Under the pieces are notes generated by a model. The model made no database searches. It was not told the origin of the DNA and saw only the letters and a list, made by a program, of their open reading frames with translations. A DNA stretch of 64,000 nucleotides from the NCBI GenBank assembly GCA_000827495.1, contig KN817616.1, positions 50,699 through 114,698 of the forward strand, written 5' to 3'. This DNA comes from Hypholoma sublateritium FD-334 SS-4 (taxonomy: Eukaryota; Basidiomycota; Agaricomycetes; Agaricales; Strophariaceae). The position numbers were made by a program, and so were the translations under genes. Shown here one piece after another: positions 50,423-60,688 of this stretch. Each line of letters begins with the position of its first letter. The stretch's first letter is position 1.

Positions 50423-51954
50423 TCATACATCGTCATCGACGAGGTCCCAGTCTTCGTCTTCCCGTGCCGACTCCTCGATCCGGTCCCGTGCCACCCCGCT
50501 CGATGTGTGATGCGTCAGGCGCTTGGCGCGCGGCCGCGATGCAGGGTTGGCCGTTGTGGCCTGCAGAAGTTGCGCGAAGTCTAGGGAGAATGACGCCGGC
50601 GTCGGCGGCGGCAGCGTCGGGTGCGTCTCATGCGACTTCCTGACGGACATTGAACATCAGCACCAGCTTCATCGCTAACGGAAAAAAATGAAGAACATAC
50701 CGCCCGAGTTCAGCGCTGCAGCACACCATCCAGAGGTTGCTAAGAACGTCGCCCGCCTGGCTCAGCGGGACGTCAACGCTCTGCGTGTGAGCTAGGTAGG
50801 AGACGTTATACAGGAGCATCGAGAGTGCTGTGGTGAAGGACGACTCAGGCGCTGACGCGGGCGGGTCCGCCCCGACGACAGACGCGGCAAGCGTTGTGGA
50901 GTCCGCGATGCGGGGCGTCGGTGAGGAATGGGTTCGTCGTGGGGTGGTCGGCGAGGAAGGCGAGGACGGTGTGATAGGCGCTGACGATAGGTGCAGGGGG
51001 TGCTTCGTGTACCATCTGCGTGAAATAGTGTATAAGCCGAGTTTCTGTATATGGGACACCACTCACCTCGCCCAGCCGCCCGTTTCGCCGCCCCTGATAG
51101 CGCCAATCCACGGCTGTCCAACGCCCAGTTTGCCTTCGGTCCAGACCACCTCGAACGGAAGCCGGACCCCTAGATAGAACGTGAGCAGCGAGAGGAAGTG
51201 GATCGTGTGCGTCAGCACCGCGTTGATGTGGTCTGGCGGATATCCTGCGCACACATCTCAGTAAAATGCCACATAATTGCAGGATGGCACGGCGCTCACG
51301 GCGTATGTCGCCTGGGACGGGCAAGATCAGGTCGCCGATCGTCCACTCGCCCTTTGTCCCCGCCTTGCCACCGATGGGCGGCCGCCCGCCCACCTCAACG
51401 ACGTTGAATACCTCTACCAGCTCCTGTACGAGACCCGAGCGCGCGCGTGCAATAGCCGCTGACAGGCTCGTGATATCCTCCGCCTCGCGCGCGGGCGGCG
51501 CGGGGACGACACTCGATATCTGGAGCTTCGCCGCTGACATCGTGCGCCGGCGCGACGCGAGTGTCTCGCGCAGGGACCGTAGGCGGTCCCGTTCTGAGAA
51601 TATCTCAGTGGACAAATGGGACATAGAAAGCAGGCTGACCCACTTCGCTCGTTCTCCTTCCGCAGCTTTGCGAGACCGATTTGTAGCTCCTCGACCTGCC
51701 GCTGGGCCGCGGTCAGGTTTGCGCGCGAGACCCTAGCGGGGATCATCGTTTCTACGAGGGCCTTGTTGGCTTTCGCGACATGCTCGTCGCGGTCCAACGC
51801 ATAATGTTGTGTTTGCTGACGCAGATCATGGAGGCTATCGATAGACGTGTGAGATCGGAGTGTCGGAAAAACCATGAAAGGCGGCGTACTGTGTTTTGAG
51901 ACAATTCTCGCAGTAGAATTGGCGTTGTTTTAATTCACATATCTTGCAATCCAT
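50423..51954 (-). CDS. Atg14/UVRAG-like autophagy subunit of the PI3-kinase complex
   Basis: Adapter of the Vps34 class III PI3-kinase complex acting at the phagophore or endosome. The ATG at 51952-51954 gives MDCKICELKQRQFYCENCLK, whose two Cys-x-x-Cys pairs are the hallmark N-terminus of Atg14/Barkor. An intron then joins THLHDLRQQTQHYALDRDEH, followed by a long coiled coil (RQVEELQIGLAKLRKENER, DRLRSLRETLASRRRTMSAA). The C-terminal domain has DHINAVLTHTIHFLSLLTFY followed by LGVRLPFEVVW, as in the PF10186 family. A Ser/Pro/Thr-rich loop, MLLYNVSYLAHTQSV, and an acidic end EDEDWDLVDDDV with stop 50423-50425 follow. Atg14 is preferred over UVRAG/Vps38 because of the cysteines. More exons could lie downstream. 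Confidence 0.75.
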
Positions 51955-52768
51955 GTAATGGATATCAAAGGACTGAAGAGAGTTGAAGATGAGAGCTCTG
52001 AGCTTGGCGCCCGCCGCGTGATGAGGCTGATTGCGTCGTCATTCGAGATTCCCGGCACGTGCTAGGTCACTACGCGACTTTTACGTCATTGTATTCCTCC
52101 ACAATTAATTCAATACTTGTGCAACACCCTCTCAAAGTGTCAATTTCAAAATAAATACAACTATATCAAGGAAATATTAGCTATGTTATTTTCAGAGACA
52201 CTGGTGTACTACAGAATACGGTAGGTGATCCTCCGATGAGAATCGTGAAGGAGGCCAGGCCATCTTCACATGATGGCGAAACTTTACTTATATGACAGTT
52301 ATGAATCAGGTATAAGCAGTAGTAGAATAGAGCATGAAGTCGGGTAGATAAAAATATTGAGGATACTACAGTGATGTTTTGAGTCTATGTACAAATGGAG
52401 TGATTGAATGCTGTGATGCAAGGTCTATATTAAAATTTAAAACCTATTATTCTGAGCGCCGGCACTGGAGAACGATTGGAAACAATGAGTGTATCGATAA
52501 GCAGACAGAAATTAATGACCGTGGGTGGCGTTCAGGTCGCCAGTATCTCCAGCATGAATGTAGCGATCCATTATATGAAAGGAAGAAATGCCGCCGAGGC
52601 TACCAAGCTTTCAATCAAAAGCGTCGTGATGGAGGGTGAGGCGGAAAAATCTGCGCCTCTAGCAAGCTAGGAACAACCGTCCTGGTAAAGGAATATTTCA
52701 TTCCCAGAGCGTGCGCACGGTGAAGTTCAGGAGAAGATACACTGTGCATCACGGAGGGCACTATGTTA
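51955..52768. other. Intergenic, no supported gene
   Basis: Atg14-like promoter side and the 3' flank of the membrane-protein gene. One alternative tail of that gene could reach 52615. Nothing else is seen. Confidence 0.4.
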
Positions 52769-53537
52769 TCAATAGGCCCGCTCCTGAGGCGCGTCAGAGC
52801 TGGTGGAGGTAGTGAGTGCGATGGTACTTTGTGCGTTGGAAGGTGAAAGGCCCGGCCTAAGCTCGACCTTTTGCGCCCTAATATACGAGCATGAATTAGA
52901 TACATAAATCATTGGATTCCGGTGGCGTTGCTTACCATGAGATGGATACATGTAATCTGGGAAGCTAACTTCCTCGAGTTCTTTTGTGCGTAGATATCTC
53001 CTGACCCGACGGCTAATGAGATAGAAACCCATGATGGCGAGGACAAGTGCGACAAATATGTAGACGGCAAAAGCTGGAACTCTTCTGGTGACTTGTAATG
53101 GCTGATAGTCAATATAGTTGAGCTTAAAGCTCGAGTTGTATGCCAAATTTGTCACGGTCAATGTATGGAAGCCCGGCTGCAAAGGGCCAGATTGCCAAAA
53201 CTCGGGCCCGTTTTCGCTGCAGACACTGCTGTAGTTCCGCAAAACGGCCGTGCCATTATCTATCTGAAATGCGGCCAGACCACTTTCTGGCATGTCGAAT
53301 ACGGCAGCCACCGCAGACCCTGGAGCGAACGCGATCAATGTCTAGTAGCGTGGTGCATTCTCTTTAAGTAGGCGTACCGGAGAATCCAAATTTAGCATAC
53401 GACCCTGCAGTTGTACTGACGTGCGCGACTTCGCCTTTCGAATCGGACAAAGGATTGACCGGAATAATCTCCCATCCAGAAGCAGACCAAGTGATTGCGG
53501 GGTCGAACTCGTCGACTGAAACTGCGTTGTGTAACAT
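52769..53537 (-). CDS. Single-pass membrane protein with extracellular-type beta domain
   Basis: Fungal membrane protein of unknown function, about 245 residues. The ATG at 53535-53537 gives MLHNAVSVDEFDPAITWSAS, then GWEIIPVNP, AGSYAKFGFSG, an intron, IAFAPGSAVAAVFDMPESG, FQIDNGTAVLRNYSSVC and PGFHTLTVTNLAYNSSFKLN, a repeating beta pattern seen in many Agaricomycete surface proteins. One transmembrane helix follows (FAVYIFVALVLAIMGFYLIS), then a basic stop-transfer RRVRRYLR and a Ser/Thr-rich tail ending PQERAY at 52769. A TATA box (53623-53629) supports this start although no signal peptide precedes the domain. The intron near 53365 could not be placed cleanly. An optional intron at 52878-52935 would change the tail. 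Confidence 0.65.
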
Positions 53538-53622
53538 CGAGGAAAAGATATGAGTGGAATATAGGGATGAGAAAGCGAGTCCGGATGTCTGAATGCAGGA
53601 CGGTCTCCGTTCCGTATGTTGG

Positions 53623-53629
53623 TTATATA
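53623..53629 (-). promoter_or_regulatory. TATA box of the membrane-protein gene
   Basis: TATATAA on the minus strand lies 86 bp upstream of the ATG at 53537. Its position favours that ATG over any farther upstream start. Confidence 0.45.
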
Positions 53630-54714
53630 GCCACGAACACAATTACGGGCTTGTTCTCGATATTCGTCTTGTTCCTAGAACGAGTGACGAGGTGAAATAA
53701 AGAGGGGGGAGAAATCACAATCACATTGGATTCACTCTTCACTTTCCTCAACTCGTCACAAAAGTGCATCAAGTGAATTCGGGTGATTGCGAATGCAACC
53801 GCGACTGTGTCGGTATTCGTCATGTCCTCGTCAAGTACTAGTATAAGTATATATGATCCAATTGGTATGTCATTCAGAAAGAGCGCGGCCAAGGTGGGGT
53901 CTCTGGCTCATTCAATTAGAAATTCAGGTGATGGGAGCTGGCGAGAAGCAAGTTCGATCACCAGGTAACGTCAGTGGCAGAACATGCTTGTAAGAGGGCG
54001 TAAACTCTGCAATGACTGGGGGGGGGAACGGAATAGGCAATACAGGCGCAAGCGGTAGCGATCTGCGAATTGCCGCTTTGGAAATGTGCGAAATGTGAAA
54101 ATCATGGTGTGGTGAATAGTTGAAGAGTTTCGAGGTCTCCCTAACGGGTAGAGCACATTATGTGAATTCCACTGGGAGAAATTCACAGATTGTGATGCTC
54201 CAGCCCAATGGTCGGTGACCTTGTCTCGACCACGTTATCTGCCGCGACAAGTGGTTGCTACGCGACTTCGACGCGTTTTATTTGATTTACACAGATATAT
54301 TTCCCTTTCAGTCGTCCGAAAGATGGTACAAGACAATAGACCAGCTTAGCAGGGGGGGCGTTTCAGAGGGGCAGACTCGGAACCATCCAACAGTCATCAA
54401 GACTCGAGAACTAGCATCGATTAGAGCGCATTTTCCATTTCAAACGCAGAACAGAGTCCGGAAGCTGAATCGCCAGACGTCAAAAACAAATCAAAATGCT
54501 ACAGCCTACATCGCGGTGAGTATTTTAAACGGGGACCTGCGTCAGCGATCAGTTATGTTTGCTTAGCCGTGCCATTGTAGAGCGCGATCAGTCTCTTCGG
54601 AAAATAATAGCTTGTAGGAGATAGTGGTATCGTGCAAGTATAAGTCGCGTACAACGCCCATCTTGTGGTTATTGCCCATGAAGATATAGCCCATCGGATT
54701 CCAGAGCCGATAGC
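53630..54714. other. Intergenic, no supported gene
   Basis: About 1.1 kb between two minus-strand genes. Frames on both strands are short and without motifs. Confidence 0.45.
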
Positions 54715-55785
54715 CTATGGCGCGAGTGTTCTGAAGACGGCCAGGGTGTCAATCTTCGTTCTCATGTCCTGACATACCCCGGGGAACATTGTAGCATAAG
54801 CACAGGCGGGTGTCAAGCATGTCATCAGAGGTGGTCGAGGTTTTGTGAGGGCTTCCTTGAGCTCCGAAACTGAGGTCATCTCCTTCAGTTCTTGGATTGT
54901 GACGAGCATCGAGACCTTGCACGCGTAACACGCTTCGGACACTAGGGAGGTGGCAAAGTACGTTGCCCGCTTGTTACGGTTGGAAGTTTCGGCTGCGAGC
55001 ACAAATTTAGAAGCATCCTCGAAAATGGAATGCCATACGGCCCGATATTCAAGCTTGGAGATGGATGAGCGACAACAATAGCATTGCACCGCAAACGACG
55101 TACCCAAGGAACGACATATCGAGTTGGCAGCTGTTCCACTATCTGTATCGCTGGCAATCTAGCCAAATGTGGTGCTACTTCCTTGATGAGCGTTGGATGA
55201 TCATGTTTTGTGGCGTATGCAAGGACCTCGACGGCGTTTGTTGGTACGAATTGCCTGGTAGAAGACAATACACTGAGTATCGATGGATACAACGTCAAAA
55301 AAGTGCGTACCTCATTTGTAATTTGCATATATTTATTGCCGAGAATATCTCGTATTTCTCTGCCGCCTCAGCTACTCCGGCGAGAAGAGGGAAGGAAAGC
55401 TCCTCGATATCTGGGTGCTTGCGTGGATGTACGAAACCAAAGAGAATGCGCAGGATGCAATCGGACTCCGTGAGATGCACCACCTCGCCGCGAGTGTCAA
55501 ACTCGGACCCGGGGAATGCGCCCGTATTGGCCTCAAGAAACTTTCGTTGTAGCTGAAAATGGGTGCCATCCGTGGAGCAGAATGTTATGTCTGCTTCGGG
55601 GTCCTTGACTGAGATTATTTCAGATTAACGGCTGGCTAATATGAGTGCACAAATCGCATACAAAGAGGGTCCACTGTTAAACTCATGGCTGATATCGAAG
55701 TTGCCAGTGTGCTCGAGCGCGGCGAATCGGAGATTGGAGGAGTGGGCTGGGGCAGTGGCATCGGAACTTCGTTCAGTGCAGACAT
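54715..55785 (-). CDS. BTB/POZ domain protein, Agaricomycete expanded family
   Basis: About 320 residues. The ATG at 55783-55785 gives MSALNEVPMPLPQPTPPISD and a Ser/Pro-rich leader to DPL. An intron (GTATGC...TCAG) then restores FKDPEADITFCSTDGTHFQL, the first BTB strand and helix, followed by RKFLEANTGAFPG, TRGEVVHLTESDCILRILFG, FVHPRKHPDIEELSF and VAEAAEKYEIFSAINICKLQ. The C-terminal helical part includes HPTLIKEVAPHLARLP and SVSELKEALTKPRPPLMTC. The stop is 54715-54717. BTB domains mediate dimerisation or Cullin-3 binding. This form, with no BACK, MATH or zinc-finger partner domain, is abundant in mushroom genomes and its role is unknown. A TATATATT box lies about 65 bp upstream. Confidence 0.82.
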
Positions 55786-55847
55786 GGAGTGCTCCGAGAC
55801 GTTGGTCACTCGAGTTTGCGAGTGCCAGAATAGAGGTCCAATGCGGA

Positions 55848-55855
55848 ATATATAG
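55848..55855 (-). promoter_or_regulatory. TATA box of the BTB gene
   Basis: TATATATT on the minus strand lies 63 bp upstream of the inferred ATG at 55785 and supports that start over the upstream ATG at 55912. Confidence 0.45.
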
Positions 55856-56049
55856 TGTGGTTTGCTTAGTTGTATAACCAGAGTGAGTACATGGGAGCGT
55901 CGGAGCTGTCATCGTCGCTGTGCTTGAGTCACAGAAAAGCTGTGTTGGCTTTGTTTACACTTTGCGTTTGACATTTTCCCAGGATCCAGGGTCTAACAGG
56001 CTTTGTATTTTGAAAATACAAATTGCACTGCAAACAGGAGCAAAAGGTA

Positions 56050-56190
56050 TCAGCCGGATGTACTCGATGAATAAACCAGCTCGTCAAGAAGTGCGGATCC
56101 CTCGTCGTCTGCAAGAAATCTGCGAGGGAAGAGCTTCGACGCGAAATAGATCGCGGCAGCTACGACCCCCCACCGACGACGTTTATTCAT
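56050..56190 (-). CDS. Possible small ORF with a basic and hydrophobic N-terminus
   Basis: 46 codons: MNKRRRWGVVAAAIYFASKL, then an acidic half FLADDEGSALLDELVYSSST. The basic start plus hydrophobic run is signal-anchor-like. There is no homology call and no promoter evidence, and chance ORFs of this size are common. Confidence 0.18.
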   Translation of the reverse strand: MNKRRRWGVVAAAIYFASKLFPRRFLADDEGSALLDELVYSSSTSG

Positions 56191-57882
56191 TCAAATATGG
56201 CGGTGGCTCTCGCTCTACCGCTGTGCGCATTGTGGAGGCATATTTCGCGTATATATTATGATGTGATCATTAGGGTGGGTCCCCAATATTTATCCGCCGG
56301 GCTTGTATCATATTTGCATGTTCGAACAGGCGCCAGCACCAGACCAAAGATTATAACACAGACAGATGGTAAGTGGGTGCGCGCTACACATCACTGCGGC
56401 GCTTTCAGATTTTCTGCCAGATCATGTGTACCTGTGTAGACAAAAGAAATTTGCACTGTTAGGCGGGATGGTGTCGTGGTCTATCCATGCATCTACAGGC
56501 CCTGGCTAAGGGGACCAAATGATATAAATACAATGAACACTGTATGATGTTAATTCTTGCAAGAATGCTTCATGGTATTTCTGGAGAACTTAATTACCTT
56601 GTCAACTCTTCTCGGAATACACCTGTGATATGGATGAACTGTGAAGGACACGATGATATTGGCGGCCAACATAAAATGAATGCAGTCCACGCGGTGCCGT
56701 TCTTATAGGTGTATAGGCTCCTGGGCAATAATTAATTCTTTCCCGTGGGACGAGTACTTCCTCGCAATAATAGCATGGCCGATGGCCCCTGCCGTGCTGG
56801 AGTCCGCGTCCTCGAATATTCTAGCTGCAGTCCGTTAAATTCTGTTCCCGGAGCTTTCTACGGTGCGCCCCACGTTGATCTAAGTAGATGAACAGCGGAG
56901 CCGTAAATTGTCTGGGTGATCTTCTATGGCTTTCTATATCACTTCACGAAGCACTCCCTCTTCTATTTTTCATGAAAGCACCAGATATCCTCACGTCTCG
57001 GCGATTTCTTGCACCCTGCGGGCCCTGGCAGGCTATATTTAGAGAGTTACCGATCCCTCAACCTAATCTATTTATAGGCCTCCTTCTCGCTGCCGCCGCA
57101 ATCCAGATGTGAATCCAGATGTGCGCATGCGAACGGAGCGAGCTTATATTGTCATTGTCCGCGTTACATGGAAATTCACGCATTCTTACTTATCTCCACC
57201 AGAGAGCTCGCGCCGCAGGGCAGCGCACCTTGCTTGTACTAACAACTTTTCTGTTAATGACTTAGGCAGACATCCAGCAGACAGCCATTTCCGATTGGAA
57301 CATCCAATTTTGACGCTTAAATACTACGATAAGGACACTGCACGAGGCAAAATACCATACTTGTATATTCATCATGTACGGCCTGTCTGAAGGCTAATCC
57401 AACTTGAAGCTTGAAGTGTCAGTGACATGCTACTATACACTTGTCCCCACTTTCGGTCCCGGCTGTGGCCGCTCAATTGAAAAGTGTCAAAGAAGCGGTG
57501 TGATATTCGTTATTGGGGGCTTTCTTTGCAGCTGTCAGACGCTGCGCGTGCAGAAGGTGAAGTTATGCTACTATGCGTATAGTCTTCCATAGCTCGGAAG
57601 TATCTGCGTTTGCAAAGGGAATGGTTCGAATGCTTTGGCTGCGACAAGTCGCACTGTCGCACCTGCGCCGACTGTGTACAAATGAAAAACGCGCCATTCA
57701 GTCGTTCAAGCTAAGATGAAACCCGGAGTCGGAGCATGTCATGTGTTATGGTCTTGTAATCTAATCTCACAGTTCTAGGTCTATTCACGATAGCGGATTC
57801 TACTCTGTTTTTATTCATGAAAGGCAAAAAAGAAACAATTTGTAAGATGTCCTCAAAGTGTTTTGTTGTTGTCGTTTGAAAA

Positions 57883-58417
57883 ATGGCTTCGCCGTTGTTC
57901 GGCTTAGCTTTCGAACTCCGCCGCAATCTCTTTCCGTGAACAACCGCCGCGTCGCAGCTCTAACAGCACTTACACACTCTCCGCCGACAGGCTCAGTCTT
58001 CTATCACCTCACCGATTCATCTCCTTCCATAACAATAGCCAACATCTTCGTGACGTTTTGGCGATTGTCACTCACAAGGTGTCCGCCGAACGACCAGGGC
58101 TGGATATCAGGCTGCGCGGTGGTGGACACCAGAGAGAACAATGATGACGGGATTGGCGTACTCTACATAGGTGCGGAAATTTGGTGCGGATATCCCCAAC
58201 ATCTATGCTGCCCTGTAGTGGAATCCACAGCCGTACTGCATCGAGTGCAATCTCGGGCTGCTGGCGGCGCGTGCAGCTCCGCGCCCTTAGCGTTCGCTAC
58301 GACGGTGAACGTTTTGTCGTCTATGCATGGCCTGCTACGCTGTCGCCAGACTACACAAATGCACTTGTAAAACGACCCTTGCTGCTACATGTCCATGCGA
58401 TAGAATATCCGAAGTGA
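57883..58417 (+). other. Weak coding-like region, not resolved
   Basis: ATG at 57883 gives MASPLFGLAFELRRNLFP before a stop. A later frame has YTLSADRLSLLSPHRFIS, VLAIVTHKVSAERPGLDI and RLRGG, and a final piece reads LRALSVRYDGERFVVYAWPA to TGA at 58415-58417. The pieces look protein-like but need introns I cannot place convincingly (one would be only 22 nt). No family is recognised. Confidence 0.2.
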
Positions 58418-58827
58418 GGTACAAATTGAACTTGGTGATTTCTACTTCGCGACGAGCCAGTGTTGGCGTTTCCACAGATTGGCTTTTTAGCTTCCTGAAA
58501 GATAAATGAGGAGACGACAAGTCAGCGAGAGCGGCATTGAAACCTAGCCCTAAATCAAGACCTGGCTGAATTTCTTCAGCTTCGACATTGCTTCGATACT
58601 TTCCTTTCTTTTTTGTATTTCTCGCCGATTCCACAAGAGTCATGTACATATGTGCATTGTGGTTGGTATTTGTACAGTTGCAAGATAGAAACTAATGAGC
58701 GGATTGCACCCCCAACGTCTAGAATAGATACGAAGCATCTTCCGATTAATCCCTGCTTTATCCCAGGGCCCTTCTAATGTACTTCCCCATCTTTCTCTTC
58801 CCATTCCCACTGTCTGTCCGGCGTCGC

Positions 58828-59722
58828 TCACACGGGCGAGTGGTCGCTCACCGTGCCCGAGATGCTCGCTGAGTCTGGTGTGGTGGTTTTGTCGTTGGTG
58901 ATGCTCCGGTTGTCGGGCGTGTTCACGGCGGTGCTCGTCGAGTCAGGCTTATGGACGAGGGCAGGTGGGGGTGCGACGGCCGGCGCGGCGGGTGCGGCGG
59001 GCGGTGCGGGTGGTTGGATCCAGTACACGGGGTACTTGCGCTGGATGTTGTTCGTGATGAGCGCGACGGAGATCGCGAGTGTCGATGAGAGGAGGACGAC
59101 CGGGATGAAGTACCACCCGAGGGCGCGCACGTCAGGGTCGACAGCGGCGAGGAGGGCTGTGGCGCCTGTGCGTTGGGTATATGTTAGTGCGAGTTCAAGG
59201 AAGAGGGCAGGAAGACGCGTACCACCGGGCGGGTGCATGGTACCAGTCATCTGCATGACAACGATGGCGGTCGCACATGATAGCGAACCAGCAAGCCAGT
59301 CGAGCTGCTCGAAACGCGCTTCGGTGGGCAGATGGTGGAACAATTTGGTGATGCAGATGCCGGTAATCGAGCCGAGGATGTGTCCGCCAAAGAGGCCGCG
59401 GGGCTGTGCGAGCGGCGCGTCGAGCGCGCCGTAGATGAGGACCGCAGACGCGCCCTGTGACAGAGGATCAGTTCAATGCTAAGGGAAGGCGGATGACTGT
59501 ACGCACATAGCTAGCAACGATGGAGGGCACGCCGCGCTCGACAAAGTAGTGCGACTGCTGGAAGACGGCCTGAATGAGGGAGATGCCACAGAACGCGCCG
59601 ATCCATGACCAGAGCCAAATGACATAGGGGGGATTCGCTGCAGGTGGTGTGGGGCGGTATCCAAGCCACCGGCTAATGTAAGTGGGGAGGCGGGAGAGGC
59701 GGTTGGGAGGAGCAGTGGACAT
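58828..59722 (-). CDS. HPP family membrane protein
   Basis: Integral membrane protein of the HPP family (PF04982), with four predicted transmembrane helices; some members in plants and bacteria are linked to nitrite transport, but the fungal role is unknown. The ATG at 59720-59722 gives MSTAPPNRLSRLPTYISRWL; an in-frame ATG at 59788 is possible. YVIWLWSWIGAFCGISLIQA is the first helix. A splice joins IVASY to GASAVLIYGALDAPLAQPRG, then LFGGHILGSITGICITKLF, and the signature MHPPGG is split by an intron from ATALLAAVDPDV. WYFIPVVLLSSTLAISVALI is the last helix. The tail is Pro/Ala-rich then Ser/Thr-rich, ending GTVSDHSPV at 58828. Complete and in frame. Confidence 0.88.
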
Positions 59723-60302
59723 GTCGAATGGGGCCGGCTGGTTGAAGCAGTGGCAAGTGGGCTGATGAGAAATTTTGCTCTGGAGCATAGCGCGTATTAT
59801 AGGCCTGCGGGAGGAGGTCTTCTCGTAAAGATAGCGATACCTTGACGGTGCGCGTCGATCTGCTTCGACGCTGCGATCTGGTAGTTCCCGTTCCAGCCCG
59901 TACCCTGCTCAGAGCAATTTTGTTTGCCAGAGCGAATAAAGTGATAGCCGACTATGCTTACGCCTGATATGGCAGCGGTCTGCCCGATTACCAGGAAAAA
60001 TCAGTTTAGAACGCCGATGCCGAGGGCTGCCCGACCCACCGAACACAATTGATCCGTCTGATTGCAAATCCTCTAGTGCCGCCTTCCAAGCGCTCGGGCG
60101 CTAGCGGGGCGCGCACGCGCGCTCCTCGCCCGCCCGTCAGTTACAAGTCCGATCTTTTCGAACATACGCACCCGGCGCATTGCACGATGTGTTCCATGCT
60201 CCTCCTTAGCCTCTCGTCCGCGCCTGCGGTGCCACAAATCCGCCTGCAGCTGTTCTCACTGTGCGATCCAAGTTCCGGACCGAAAATAGCTCCTCTGATC
60301 AG
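59723..60302. other. Upstream of HPP gene, no further gene
   Basis: HPP promoter side. No supported coding region on either strand. Confidence 0.4.
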
Positions 60303-60351
60303 CCAATCGAAAACACTGCTGCAAGGCGGTACTGATCACCCGCTATAAATA
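60303..60351 (+). promoter_or_regulatory. CCAAT and TATA core-promoter pair without a clear gene
   Basis: CCAAT at 60303-60307 and TATAAATA at 60344-60351 are spaced about 36 bp apart, a textbook arrangement. The next ATG (60382) opens only 27 codons (MEPRPRSFDGPKWAAEGPGG...) before a stop, and a possible intron after it leads to another early stop. The transcript, if real, may be short or non-coding. Confidence 0.35.
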
Positions 60352-60616
60352 GGTCTGACGGGGCTCTGGCAGGTCATTCATATGGAGCCCCGACCCCGAA
60401 GCTTCGACGGGCCCAAATGGGCGGCGGAGGGACCTGGAGGGACCCCGGTGAATCGTGATCGATGACTCGCCTAGTCGGTACATTTACCTGAATAAGCACC
60501 TGTGCCGCCCGGTCGCGTAGTGCGCCTGCCCTCCGCTCGCCGGGCGGCGGGCGGACTCGGGTCGTGGGGAACGCGCCAGCCGAGTGCGGCAACGCCATAC
60601 GCACCCGATAACATGC

Positions 60617-60688
60617 ACACCGATGGTGAAGCGGTTATCATGCTTGCCTTCCAAGCAAGCGGCAGGGGTTCGACTCCCCTTCGGTGTA
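60617..60688 (+). tRNA. tRNA-Gly (anticodon TCC)
   Basis: 72-nt cloverleaf. The acceptor stem ACACCGA (60617-60623) pairs with TCGGTGT (60681-60687), with A as discriminator base. The D-arm region is TGGTGAAGCGGTTATCA. The anticodon arm TGCTTGC, loop CTTCCAA and GCAAGC give anticodon TCC, reading GGA glycine codons. The T-arm AGGGG TTCGACT CCCCT keeps the TTCGA loop. A short T-run about 4 nt after the gene fits RNA polymerase III termination. There is no intron. The first base pair A-T instead of G-C is slightly unusual for glycine tRNAs. Confidence 0.93.

Larger units (their letters stand above)
55856..58827. other. Long gene-poor region
   Basis: About 3 kb with no supported gene. It contains one small ORF (56050-56190) and one region with weak coding character (57883-58417), both listed separately at low confidence. 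Confidence 0.4.
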
